From Sinorhizobium mexicanum (lineage in GTDB: Bacteria; Pseudomonadota; Alphaproteobacteria; Rhizobiales; Rhizobiaceae): DNA of 64,000 bases. Shown piece by piece: positions 16,497 through 25,625 of this stretch; positions within the stretch are counted from its first letter, which is position 1, and each line of letters opens with the position of its first letter. Under the pieces are notes generated by a model. That model searched no databases. It saw only the letters and a program-made list of their open reading frames with translations, and had not been told where the DNA came from. A program made the position numbers and the translations under genes. Location of the stretch: the NCBI RefSeq assembly GCF_013488225.1, contig NZ_CP041241.1, positions 1,674,001 to 1,738,000 of the forward strand, read 5' to 3'.

Positions 16497-18701
16497 ATGC
16501 TGCGTATATACGCCGCCGCGAAGGCGTTTCGTGACAATTTCCTCGAGTGGCCACCGCTGTCGCGGAAGGGCCAAGCAGCCAAATCCTCCGGAAAAATGCT
16601 TTGGGCGATTGCAGAAGCCGCTCTCGATATCGGTCGGCGGCGCCTGACGACAGCTGCTCGCAGCGCTCAAAAATGCTCAGCGCTCTACCTTGTAGACCTC
16701 GGGTCGGCGGCGATCGCGCTCGCCTTGGCGTTGGTGCTGCGCTATGGCATCGCCGGCCTCAGCGCCCGACCGGATACCACCGTCGTTCTGATGTGGTCGG
16801 GCCTGCAATATGTGGCAATCTGCGCCTTCGTCTTCCCGCTGTCCGGTTTGTACAGCCGAAACTGGAAATACGGCTCCATTTCGGATCTGTTCACGATTCT
16901 GCGCGCAGCCTTGCTGACGTCCTTGCTGCTTGTCTCGCTGCTGTTCTTTTCGACGCGTCTCAGCGAGATCCCGAGAACCGTCGTCCCGCTGCAATCGCTG
17001 CTGCTGATTGCCTGCCTCGCCGCCTCTCGCCTGAGCTTTCGCGCGGATGAGATTTCGCTGGCGCGACCGGCTTTCAGGATTGCGCGCAATGGCGCGGGAA
17101 AGGCGGACCACCGCATACCGCTGCTGATCGTCGGGGCGGGTGACGCGGCCGATCTCTATCTGCGGGCCCTCGCTCGGGATCCAAACACCACATACTTGCC
17201 GGTGGCCTGCCTCGACAAGACTGCCGACCACATCGGCATGACGCTTCGCGGCGTTCCGATTGCCGGCCGGATCGAGGATTTCGAGAATGTCGTGTGCGAA
17301 CTGCAACGGGTGAACCGGCAGCCGCGGCACGTCGTCTTCACCGAAGCGCCTTCGACGTTCGGGGACGCAGCATCCGACGAACTGTTGAAATCGGCCGAGA
17401 GGCTGGGGATCGCGGTGTCACGCCTGTCTCAGATGACGGAGCTCAAGCGTGCGAAAACGGAAAATCCCTACGAGCTTCGATCGATCGAATTGACCGACCT
17501 TCTGGAGCGTCCGCAGGCGGCGCTCGACAAGGAGGCCATTCGGCGTCTCGTCAGCGGACGGCGCGTATTGATAACCGGAGCCGGTGGGTCGATCGGCAGT
17601 GAGTTGACCTCCCAGATAGCCGCCTGCGCGCCAGCGGAGATCGTGCTGATCGACAACACCGAATACAATCTCTACGCGATCGACATGACGCTCAGCGAGA
17701 ATTTCGCGACCGTCCCCCGCTTCAGCTATCTTTGCAGCGTCAGACGGAGCCAGCGCGTCGATGAAATCTTCGACAGGCACAGGCCGGAACTGGTGTTCCA
17801 TGCGGCTGCCTTGAAACATGTACCGATGGTGCAGATGAATCCGTGCGAAGGCGTGCTGACCAACGTCATCGGAACGATGAACGTTGCCAATGCGGCGAAG
17901 AAATTCGGCACGCTTGCAATGGTTCAGATCTCGACCGACAAGGTTGTGAATTCGACAAGCGTCATGGGTGCCACCAAGCGCCTGGCGGAACTTTACTGTC
18001 AGGCGCTCGACCTGGACGGCGTCAAAACCGCCAAGGGTCCGCGTTTCATGACCGTGCGCTTCGGAAACGTCCTCGGATCGAGCGGTTCGCTGATCCCGCT
18101 TTTCAAACGGCAGCTTGCCCGTGGTGGCCCGCTGACCGTCACCGACCCCTGCATGACACGCTTCTTCATGACCATTCGCGAAGCGGTCGAATTGACGTTG
18201 CAGGCCTCTGCATATGGCTTTGAAAAGCAGCTCGGCCAAGGGGAAATCTTCGTTCTCGACATGGGCGAGCCGATCAAGATCATCGATATCGCCCGTCGCA
18301 TGATCCAGTTGGCAGGGTTCACGCCCGATCGCGAGATCGAGATCAAGATCATCGGATGCCGGCCGGGAGAGAAGCTCTTCGAGGAACTGTTCGACGAAAC
18401 GGACAAGCGCATCAATTCGCCGGTGCCGGGCGTCCTCGGGGCTGTTCCGGACCCGATACCCCTGCCGACGCTGAGCGATGCATTTACCCGGCTGCAGCGT
18501 CATGCCGAGCGGGGCAACGAGAAGGGCCTGAAGGCGGTCATGCGCGAGTTGCTTCCCCGCTATGAGCCGGAACCGGTGCACACGAACGGCCATCCGCTCC
18601 AGGAGCGTACGCCACTTCGCCGGAATTTCGCGAAGGGAGGTCCGCGGCGCAACGGCTACGACAAGGGCGCGCGCAAGGAGCTTGGCCTGCCGGGATCTTG
18701 A
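16497..18701 (+). CDS. Membrane-bound nucleotide-sugar 4,6-dehydratase (WbpM/CapD type)
   Basis: A 734-residue protein, the full-length WbpM class: an N-terminal hydrophilic tail, four membrane helices between about residues 58 and 180, a middle nucleotide-binding domain (PLLIVGAGDAADLY), then a catalytic SDR domain with ITGAGGSIGSEL near residue 357. The active site is the S-M-K version known for this family (STDKVVNSTSVMGATKR: Ser479, Met490, Lys494). Such enzymes convert UDP-GlcNAc to its 4-keto-6-deoxy form on the way to QuiNAc, FucNAc or bacillosamine-type sugars. ATG 16497 follows AGGAAGGGG. Two GT4 genes downstream are candidates to use the product. Confidence 0.92.
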   Translation: MLRIYAAAKAFRDNFLEWPPLSRKGQAAKSSGKMLWAIAEAALDIGRRRLTTAARSAQKCSALYLVDLGSAAIALALALVLRYGIAGLSARPDTTVVLMWSGLQYVAICAFVFPLSGLYSRNWKYGSISDLFTILRAALLTSLLLVSLLFFSTRLSEIPRTVVPLQSLLLIACLAASRLSFRADEISLARPAFRIARNGAGKADHRIPLLIVGAGDAADLYLRALARDPNTTYLPVACLDKTADHIGMTLRGVPIAGRIEDFENVVCELQRVNRQPRHVVFTEAPSTFGDAASDELLKSAERLGIAVSRLSQMTELKRAKTENPYELRSIELTDLLERPQAALDKEAIRRLVSGRRVLITGAGGSIGSELTSQIAACAPAEIVLIDNTEYNLYAIDMTLSENFATVPRFSYLCSVRRSQRVDEIFDRHRPELVFHAAALKHVPMVQMNPCEGVLTNVIGTMNVANAAKKFGTLAMVQISTDKVVNSTSVMGATKRLAELYCQALDLDGVKTAKGPRFMTVRFGNVLGSSGSLIPLFKRQLARGGPLTVTDPCMTRFFMTIREAVELTLQASAYGFEKQLGQGEIFVLDMGEPIKIIDIARRMIQLAGFTPDREIEIKIIGCRPGEKLFEELFDETDKRINSPVPGVLGAVPDPIPLPTLSDAFTRLQRHAERGNEKGLKAVMRELLPRYEPEPVHTNGHPLQERTPLRRNFAKGGPRRNGYDKGARKELGLPGS

Positions 18702-18888
18702 ACCGATAAGCCGCGAAATCTGGCCTGCTATCGCGCGCAATGCGTGGCTCGCGTCGAGCGGCAAGACGTAGGTCAGGATGAGCGGTCGTACGAGGCGCAG
18801 AGCTGCAACATTGTTTGTGGTCTGATAGCAGGCCGAGCGCGGAGACTGGGATGCACAACCGAACTCCATCACTCCAGGCTGGCGACAC

Positions 18889-20178
18889 ATGTCGCTCGAT
18901 GCAGTTCCCCGCGGCGTCACGAAGAAGCTCTTGCGGGGGACGGCCTTGAACCCGACCATGTCTACTTCGCGCCCCTACGTTGAACGCGGCGACATCCGGC
19001 TCGCCTTCCCCGCCGACTCCTGCCACGCGCGACAGGAGCCAGCGCAGAAGCGCGTGATAGCGGTCGTTGCGAGCCTGACGGCTTCGCTGACGAATTTCCG
19101 GCTGGAGCTGCTGAAGAGATTGGTCAAGGCCGGACATGAGGTCGTTGCCTTTGCTCCGGAAAACGACGAACGCGTCGAACGGCACCTCGCGCAGCTCGGC
19201 GTCCGTTTCGTGCAGATCCCGATGGCTCGCACCGGACTCAATCCTCTGGATGACCTGCGCACGCTTTGGTCGCTGAGGCAACATTTCAAGCGGCTGAAGC
19301 CGGACGTGATCCTGCCCTATACGATGAAGCCGATCATCTACGCGGGGATTGCCGCCCGGATGCTCGGGATCAAGGACCGCTGCTTCCTCGTCACCGGCCT
19401 CGGGCATGTCTTTTCGAACGAGACACCCGCCACGTTGAAGTCGAGCCTGGTCAGGCATTTGTGCGTCCGGCTGTACCGCATTGCCTTCCGCGGCGCGAAG
19501 GCCGTATTCGTCTACAACGAGGCCGATCGCGCAGACATTTGCAAATACCAGATGCTCGACAGCACTGCCGTGCTCAGTCTGATCCCGGGATCGGGGGTCG
19601 ACCTCGAGCATTTCGCTTTTTCGTCGCCACCTCAGCGCGGACCGGTCTTTCTTCTCGTCGCTCGCCTTTTGCGCGACAAGGGTATCGTGGAGTATGTCGA
19701 GGCGGCCCGGATCGTGCGTCGCACCTTCCCGGACGCGAAATTCCAACTGCTCGGCAGCTTCGACAGCAATCCGGCCGCCATATCCCGTGACGAGATCGAC
19801 GGATGGGTCCGCGAAGGCATCTTGGACTACCTCGGATATACGCAGGACGTGCGTCCTTACCTCGCGGGGTGCAGCGTCTTCGTTCTGCCCTCCTATTACC
19901 GGGAGGGCATTCCACGAAGCATACTCGAGGCCCTCGCAACCGGCCGGCCGATCGTCACGACCGACTTGCCGGGCTGCCGCGACACGGTGCAGCCCGGCGT
20001 GAACGGATTGGTCGTCAAACCTCGGGATCCGCTCGGCCTGGCCGAAGCCATGTCGGTGTTTGCCCGCAATACGAGACTGGCCGCGGAAATGGGCCGGCAA
20101 TCGCGCTACATCGCGCAAGCCCGGTTTGACGTCCATATGGTCAACCAGATGCTGCTCGATCGCATGCGTCTGGACTGA
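18889..20178 (+). CDS. Glycosyltransferase family 4 (PglA-like)
   Basis: A 429-residue GT-B enzyme. After about 55 poorly conserved residues the acceptor domain starts (KRVIAVVASLTASLTNFRLE), followed by a donor domain with LLVARLLRDKGIVEYVEAA, LLGSFDSNPAA and REGIPRSILEALATGRPIV with the E-x7-E pair. The REG-P-S-LEALATG...LPGCRDTV pattern resembles PglA/WbaZ-type transferases acting on lipid-linked di-N-acetyl sugars, which fits the WbpM-type dehydratase upstream. The start is uncertain: ATG 18889 and 18958 both lack a strong ribosome site. An 11-bp inverted repeat lies just upstream. Confidence 0.85.
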   Translation: MSLDAVPRGVTKKLLRGTALNPTMSTSRPYVERGDIRLAFPADSCHARQEPAQKRVIAVVASLTASLTNFRLELLKRLVKAGHEVVAFAPENDERVERHLAQLGVRFVQIPMARTGLNPLDDLRTLWSLRQHFKRLKPDVILPYTMKPIIYAGIAARMLGIKDRCFLVTGLGHVFSNETPATLKSSLVRHLCVRLYRIAFRGAKAVFVYNEADRADICKYQMLDSTAVLSLIPGSGVDLEHFAFSSPPQRGPVFLLVARLLRDKGIVEYVEAARIVRRTFPDAKFQLLGSFDSNPAAISRDEIDGWVREGILDYLGYTQDVRPYLAGCSVFVLPSYYREGIPRSILEALATGRPIVTTDLPGCRDTVQPGVNGLVVKPRDPLGLAEAMSVFARNTRLAAEMGRQSRYIAQARFDVHMVNQMLLDRMRLD

Positions 20179-20321
20179 ACCTGGGCTGTCCCAGTGCCGC
20201 CGCTGCCCCCTCGCCCCTGGTACGCCAAAGCCCGATTGGACCTCTCCGGATGGCCCGGTCCGCCAAGCCGAACGAGCCAGCTTCCGAGGAGCGAACCCGC
20301 TGCGCCAACAAGGTCGCCGCC

Positions 20322-21410
20322 ATGATCATGCATGTCATCACCAATTTCACCGCCAGCGCAGGCGCGGAGACGATGCTGGCGCGACTGCTCAAGATCTCCT
20401 GCGATGAACGCATCATCGTTGCCTCTCTGCGTGGCATATCGGAACGGAACCGCGGTCTCGCCAACAATCCCAGGGTCGTTTACGCGCCGCTGGGGGCAGC
20501 GTCCTCCGCCGGCCTGCCCGGCGCCCTGGTCAAGCTTGCGAAACTGATCCGCAAGGAAGAACCCGACGTCATTCTGTGTTGGATGTATCACGCGATGATC
20601 GCCGGCACGATCGCGGCAGGAATCGCGCGCACCCGGGCGCCGGTGTTCTGGAATATTCGACAATCGCTCGACGATCCCGCTTGCCTGTCACGCAGTTCGC
20701 GCATCGCGATCGCTGCGGGCCGGCTGCTGTCAGCCAGGGCATCCGGCGTGATCTACAACAGTTCGCGCGCCCGTGACTTGCATGAGGCTTACGGCTATCG
20801 CAATCGCCACGTCGCGGTCATTCCAAACGGCTTCGAACTGCCGCCGCTCGTTTCCGGCGAGGCGACGTCTGCCAGGCGGATCGGTATCGCGGGGCGCTTC
20901 CACCCACAAAAGGACCACGCCACATTCTTCCGCGCGGCCGCTCGCGTGCTTGAGACGCACCCGCAGGCGACCTTTGCGGCCGCCGGCTTCGGGCTTTCCC
21001 GCGACAATCCGGAGGTCATGAGGATCATGACGGAAGCAGGGCTTCCGCCGCAGTCGGTGGATCTCAGAGGCGAGGTCTCCGATATGGCCGGCTTTTACCG
21101 CGGCATTGATCTCCTGGTCCTGTCATCCAGGACCGAGGGCTTCCCCAACGTCATCGCCGAGGCGATGAGCTATTCCAAACCGATCGTCACCACGAATGTC
21201 GGTGATGCCGCCGTCGTCGCGGGAAACGCTGGAATCGCCGTGCCGGCTCGCAATCCCGAAGCCCTCGCCGAGGCGATGTGCGCAATCCTCGATCTCTCCC
21301 CTAATGAATATGCGCGCTATGCTCGCAACGCCCGCGAACGCATCGAGAGTGAATACACGCTCGCCGCGATCGAACGAAAATATTCAAGTTTCCTAGGAGC
21401 TTACAAATAG
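20322..21410 (+). CDS. Glycosyltransferase family 4
   Basis: A 362-residue GT-B enzyme. The N-terminus is HVITNFTASAGAETMLARLL, and the donor domain begins near IGIAGRFHPQKDHATFFRAA and has the E-x7-E motif TEGFPNVIAEAMSYSKPIV followed by VGDAAVVAGNAG. The family is clear but the sugar is not. ATG 20322 (or 20328) fits the conserved N-terminus and follows AAGG; an in-frame ATG at 20250 would add 24 residues. It lies 143 bp behind the PglA-like gene and before the RTX gene, and is probably co-transcribed with the former. Confidence 0.85.
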   Translation: MIMHVITNFTASAGAETMLARLLKISCDERIIVASLRGISERNRGLANNPRVVYAPLGAASSAGLPGALVKLAKLIRKEEPDVILCWMYHAMIAGTIAAGIARTRAPVFWNIRQSLDDPACLSRSSRIAIAAGRLLSARASGVIYNSSRARDLHEAYGYRNRHVAVIPNGFELPPLVSGEATSARRIGIAGRFHPQKDHATFFRAAARVLETHPQATFAAAGFGLSRDNPEVMRIMTEAGLPPQSVDLRGEVSDMAGFYRGIDLLVLSSRTEGFPNVIAEAMSYSKPIVTTNVGDAAVVAGNAGIAVPARNPEALAEAMCAILDLSPNEYARYARNARERIESEYTLAAIERKYSSFLGAYK

Positions 21411-21658
21411 CTCTGGCGCCGAGTTATGACAATAAAACGCCGGCGAAGGAACATTAGACCGCCACCCAAAAAGGTAACTCCCCTTGCCGCCAATTCCGAT
21501 AATCGGTTGAATCCGCGATATAAATTTCGCGTTTTACCGGATGTTCAAATTTTTCCTTAATCAGATCAACGCCATACTATTTAGATCGGTCGCGGGACAC
21601 CTTTGTGCCTTATTCCGACTTTACCCGCTCCCCCCGCTAACAGCTAGAGGAGTTATTT

Positions 21659-22846
21659 ATGGCTATCAACGGAACCAGCGCGGCTAACAAGCTCTATGGC
21701 ACGAATTCCGTGGACACCATCAATGGATACGATGGTGACGACTTCATTTGGGGTTACGCCGGAAACGATTACCTCGACGGTGGTGCCGGCAACGACACTT
21801 TCTACGGTGGGCTCGGTAACGACTTCTTCAAAATGTCGATCGGCAACGATTTCGCCGACGGGGGCGACGGCAATGACAGCTTTGACGGCGGTGCCGGCGA
21901 CGACAGATTTCTCGGCGGCCTCGGAAACGACATCCTCGAGGGTGGTGACGGCCACGACATCATGGAAGGCGGCGACGGCCACGATCATTTCCAGGGCGAT
22001 GCTGGCAACGACAAGATCTACGGTGGCGCTGGTGAGGAATGGATCGACGCCGGCCTCGGCGACGACATCATTTATGCTGGCGACGGCAATGACGGCTTCA
22101 ACAACCGCATCGACCCCGCCACCGGCAAGATGACCCAGCAGGCCGTCAGCGGTGGCGCCGGCAATGATACGATCTACGGCGAAGCCGGCGATGACGCCCT
22201 GAAGGGCCAGTCGGGTAACGACCGGGTCTACGGCGGCATCGGCCACGACAAGGTCGACGGCGGCGATGGCAACAACTATCTCGACGGCGGCGACGGCAAT
22301 GACGTCCTCGATTCCGAGATCGGCATCGACGAGGCCCATGGCGGAAACGGCAACGACAAGATCGAAGTCGGCGGCGGAAACGATGTGGCGTACGGCGATG
22401 CCGGCGACGACAACATCAGCGGCGAAGCCGGCGCCGACATCCTTTGGGGCGGCATTGGAAACGACCGTTTCTATGGCGGCGACGGCAATGACACCCTGCG
22501 CGGCGACGCCGGACAGGACACTCTCATCGGCGAAGCCGGCGCCGACACACTTTGGGGTGGTGCCGATGCCGACCGCTTCGCCTTCAAGGGAGCGGCCGCC
22601 TATTCCGGACAGGATACCGTCATGGACTTCCAGGACGGTGTTGATCGCCTCGTGCTCGAAAACCTCGGGATAACGAAGTATTCGAATTCAGGGGCGGCAG
22701 GTACCGTGTACGCCTATGAAACATCCGGCGGCGATATCCTGATCAAGGGACACGGCTCGGGCGGCACCATTTCGGTGCTTATCGACGATCCCTCCAACCA
22801 CCTGAGCGTGTCGAACTTCAGCAGCGCGGACTTCGTTTTCGCGTAA
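21659..22846 (+). CDS. RTX calcium-binding repeat protein, probably type I secreted
   Basis: A 395-residue, very acidic protein made mostly of about 30 glycine/aspartate nonapeptide units (GGxGNDxxx type) from near residue 19 to 305, interrupted by a short insert near residues 142-158. Each turn of such a beta-roll binds calcium. The last 90 residues (RFAFKGAAAYSGQDTVMDF ... SSADFVFA) look like the C-terminal module and hydrophobic end that type I exporters recognise; there is no Sec signal. No enzyme domain is seen, so it may bind polysaccharide or cells. No type I exporter is encoded in the window. ATG 21659 has a strong AGAGGAG site. It follows the glycan genes with its own 248-bp leader. 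Confidence 0.9.
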   Translation: MAINGTSAANKLYGTNSVDTINGYDGDDFIWGYAGNDYLDGGAGNDTFYGGLGNDFFKMSIGNDFADGGDGNDSFDGGAGDDRFLGGLGNDILEGGDGHDIMEGGDGHDHFQGDAGNDKIYGGAGEEWIDAGLGDDIIYAGDGNDGFNNRIDPATGKMTQQAVSGGAGNDTIYGEAGDDALKGQSGNDRVYGGIGHDKVDGGDGNNYLDGGDGNDVLDSEIGIDEAHGGNGNDKIEVGGGNDVAYGDAGDDNISGEAGADILWGGIGNDRFYGGDGNDTLRGDAGQDTLIGEAGADTLWGGADADRFAFKGAAAYSGQDTVMDFQDGVDRLVLENLGITKYSNSGAAGTVYAYETSGGDILIKGHGSGGTISVLIDDPSNHLSVSNFSSADFVFA

Positions 22847-22910
22847 GCCGACGTGCCCCGTAGCTGCATGGCTTCGCGCGTCGGCACCGATGCGGAACCA
22901 GGCAGCTGTT

Positions 22911-23017
22911 CTACTGCATGTTTCCTAAAATCGTAGCCGATTTAAGAACAAAAACATGCAGCAATTCAAAGGGCTACAGCGACCTTTGTGCGTCTGAAAA
23001 GACGCACGGCGCTGTAG
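22911..23017. repeat. RIME-like element (copy C, full length, inverted)
   Basis: A 107-bp element with two palindromic halves: CTACTGCATGTTT ... AAACATGCAG and CTACAGCG ... CGCTGTAG, the second with an inner stem GTGCGTCT/AGACGCAC. It is in the opposite orientation to copies A, B and E, and lies between the convergent RTX and asnB genes. Confidence 0.8.
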
Positions 23018-23076
23018 AGCGTCCCGCTTTCAAGTGGCATCACGGAAAAACGTGAAAATCGGCTAGAATCAGAGTG

Positions 23077-23116
23077 TTAGAAAGCCGTGCGTGCGCACGA
23101 ACGCACGGCTTTCTAA
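23077..23116. terminator. Perfect 16-bp stem-loop between convergent genes
   Basis: The arms TTAGAAAGCCGTGCGT (23077-23092) and ACGCACGGCTTTCTAA (23101-23116) are exact inverse complements around an 8-nt loop. Because the AAAG/CTTT ends give short A and T tracts on either strand, it could end transcription from both the RTX gene and asnB. It is not part of the RIME-like element just before it. Confidence 0.55.
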
Positions 23117-23217
23117 GTGTTGACGTGCGTGGAAAAGATCGCGGCCGATGGCGATTGGCTGCAGCTCTCGCCATAGCGGACAGCGACAGCTTCGCGCCGC
23201 CGAATGGGTCGTATCCC

Positions 23218-25176
23218 CTAAAGACCCATCCACCGTTCAAGCCAGGCATTGAACATCAGCACGGTCCAGAGCTGCGGTCCCCAGTCGCGGTTCCCTGAAA
23301 GATGCGCCTTCCAACGGTTCATTATTGGCTCCACCTTGAACATGCCGTCTCGGCGCATGCGGGATGGCGATAGCATGTCGCTGGCCCATTCACGCAATGG
23401 GCCGCGAAGCCACGCGTTCAACGGCACGCCGAAGCCTCGCTTGTTGGCGCTGATAAGCTTGTCAGGCAGCCGTCGCGACAGCAGTTTGCGCAGCGCCGGC
23501 TTGCTATGATTGTCTGCGAAGCAAAGTGTCCGCGGCGACCGCCAGGCCAATTCTATGAATCGATAATCAAGCAGCGGTGTCCGCATCTCGAGGCCGACCG
23601 CCATGGACGCGCGATCGATCTTCACGAGGATATTGTCGGGAAGATACGCGACCATGTCGCGAAACATCATTCTGTCCACCGAGCCGAGACCGCCTGGAAT
23701 TCTCTTCGACGAGAACGCCGTGCTCGGTTCCTTTCCGCCAAGCACCACATCGGTTGGACGGGTCCATTGGGACACGAAGTTCAAATACCTGTCGTCCGGA
23801 TCCTGGATTTGCAGCAGTTCCGCGAGCCTTCGGAGGCGACCGCCGGTCACCTCGTCCCGAAGCGGCGCGGCAATCATCGATCGACTAAGGCTTGATGCTA
23901 TATCGAGCAACCAGTCCGGTGCGCCTTTTGCTGCGTGAAGGGCGACCGAAGGCATTGTCTTGGCAAGGCGATCGAATGCCATCATCTGCTGGTAGCGTTT
24001 GTAACCGCCGAAAAATTCGTCGCCGCCATCGCCGGAAAGTGCGACGGTCACGGTCTTTCGCGCGAGCTTTGCGACCATTAAGGTCGGAATTTGCGACGGA
24101 TCGGCGAAAGGCTCGTCATAGATATCCGGCAAACTGGAAATGATTCCGAAGGCAGTTTCGGGCTCGGCCGTGATTTCCGTGTGGTCCGTCTTCAGATAAC
24201 CCGCCACCGCCGCCGCCGCATCCGCCTCGTTGTAGTCCTCTTCGAGGAAGCGAACGGTGTAAGTGTTTACGGGCGTCGGCGACACTTCCTGCATCACCGC
24301 CGACACCAGGGACGAGTCGATGCCGCTCGATAGCAAGACGCCGACCGGCACATCGGAGACGATGCGTTCGCGAACAGCTGCCTTCAGGGTGTTGTCGAGA
24401 AGCAGCAAGGCCTCTTCCGCAGACTCGATCCGATCGGCATAGCCTCGCTCCACGACCTCGAAGGCATCCCAATAAGGCCGGACCGATCCCAAGGCAGCAG
24501 CCATGGAGAGCGGTGGTTCATCAACGGAAATGCTCAGCCAGCAGCCAGGCGGCAGTTTGAAGATGCCCCGGTATATCGTATAGGGCGTCGGCACGTAATT
24601 GTGCCGGAGATAAAGCGCCAGGGCATCGCGATCCAATTCCGGATGGGCAAAGGATGGATGCTTTCTGAGACTCTTCAGTTCAGACCCGAAGGCGACAGCG
24701 CCGTCGTGCACGCCTATGTAAAGCGGCTTTTCTCCCATTCGATCGCGTGCAAACAGGACCTTTCGCTCTACCTTGTCATAAAGAGCGAAGGCGAACATGC
24801 CGTTGCAGCGGCGCAATGCACCTTCCAAGCCATAGATCTCGACAGCCTCCAGCAGGATTTCGGTGTCGGAGTGTCCGCGAAAGCGGGAGCCGCGTGCCTC
24901 CAGTTCATCACGCAGTTCGAGAAATCCGTAGACCTCGCCGTTGTAGACAATGGAGTATCGGCCGCTGGCGGATTGCATCGGCTGGGCCCCTAACGGGGAG
25001 AGGTCGATGATCGACAATCGGCGGTGACAAAGCCCGACGCGGTTGTCCTGATCGAGCCAAATGCCCGCATCATCGGGGCCGCGATGCGCCAGGGCAAACG
25101 CCATCTGCCGCAAGATAGCGACCAATTCCTCGCGGTGACCGCGCCTGTAATTTATCAGCCCTGCAAGTCCGCACAT
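23218..25176 (-). CDS. asnB: Glutamine-hydrolysing asparagine synthetase family amidotransferase
   Basis: A 652-residue protein. The class II glutaminase domain starts at the catalytic Cys2 (MCGLAGLINYRRG), and the C-terminal synthetase domain has the pyrophosphate loop GVLLSSGIDSSLVSA and GDGGDEFFGGYKRY. The family moves ammonia from glutamine to a carboxylate activated as acyl-AMP. Members inside glycan loci are often not amino-acid enzymes but make amidated uronic acids or act with exopolysaccharide assembly, so the substrate is open. It is a single gene on the minus strand, converging on the RTX gene. The start at 25176 must be right because Cys2 is the nucleophile. Confidence 0.88.
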   Translation of the reverse strand: MCGLAGLINYRRGHREELVAILRQMAFALAHRGPDDAGIWLDQDNRVGLCHRRLSIIDLSPLGAQPMQSASGRYSIVYNGEVYGFLELRDELEARGSRFRGHSDTEILLEAVEIYGLEGALRRCNGMFAFALYDKVERKVLFARDRMGEKPLYIGVHDGAVAFGSELKSLRKHPSFAHPELDRDALALYLRHNYVPTPYTIYRGIFKLPPGCWLSISVDEPPLSMAAALGSVRPYWDAFEVVERGYADRIESAEEALLLLDNTLKAAVRERIVSDVPVGVLLSSGIDSSLVSAVMQEVSPTPVNTYTVRFLEEDYNEADAAAAVAGYLKTDHTEITAEPETAFGIISSLPDIYDEPFADPSQIPTLMVAKLARKTVTVALSGDGGDEFFGGYKRYQQMMAFDRLAKTMPSVALHAAKGAPDWLLDIASSLSRSMIAAPLRDEVTGGRLRRLAELLQIQDPDDRYLNFVSQWTRPTDVVLGGKEPSTAFSSKRIPGGLGSVDRMMFRDMVAYLPDNILVKIDRASMAVGLEMRTPLLDYRFIELAWRSPRTLCFADNHSKPALRKLLSRRLPDKLISANKRGFGVPLNAWLRGPLREWASDMLSPSRMRRDGMFKVEPIMNRWKAHLSGNRDWGPQLWTVLMFNAWLERWMGL

Positions 25177-25625
25177 CGCAAGTACTTCAAGAACGTGGCC
25201 ATCAATGCGCCGATCAAGTTGGGATCTCGTGTGGCAGGTAACGGGCTGTCACCGACTGGGTGAGTCCCTCCTGGCCAAATAAGCATTTCGTTGAAAGAAA
25301 ACCGAAAGCGCGCCGTCAACTCTCGCACGAATGAAAATAGCCTTTGAGCGATCGGGTTGACACTCATCCAAATGTCGGTGCTTTCGAAAATTCGTATCAG
25401 CACCAAACTCTAATGCGAAAGTTCTTCGAGGCGTCGATGATCTTAAAGCCCGAGACTGAACGAAGCCTTTCACCTCGTCAACGCAAAAGTTGCCGGAGCA
25501 CTACCGCCAATTGCGCCGCGCCGTTGACCTGGCGACAAAAATCATTCCGCGGGGCGCCTAAAAAGCGCACGCCGCTGCGACCGATCGGAGATGCGAAGCC
25601 ATCACCGTGTCTTGCGGAGCGGGCC
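25177..25625. other. Intergenic region with no recognised feature
   Basis: This 449-bp gap lies between cysQ and asnB, both on the minus strand, so it should contain the asnB promoter and the end of the cys operon. The open frames in it are short and have no family likeness. No hairpin followed by a T-run was noticed. Confidence 0.45.

Noticed and set aside
18538..20136. A 532-codon minus-strand open frame
   Set aside because: Antisense to the PglA-like glycosyltransferase, which has intact GT4 motifs; the open frame reflects codon bias.
21653..22339. A minus-strand open frame of 228 codons rich in Val/Ala repeats
   Set aside because: It is the antisense of the RTX repeat units; its periodicity comes from the coding repeats on the plus strand.
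21720..22590. Regular roughly 27-bp DNA periodicity that resembles a tandem or CRISPR-like array
   Set aside because: The unit length equals nine codons, the sequence is one open reading frame of GGxGxD units, and there are no identical repeats or unique spacers.
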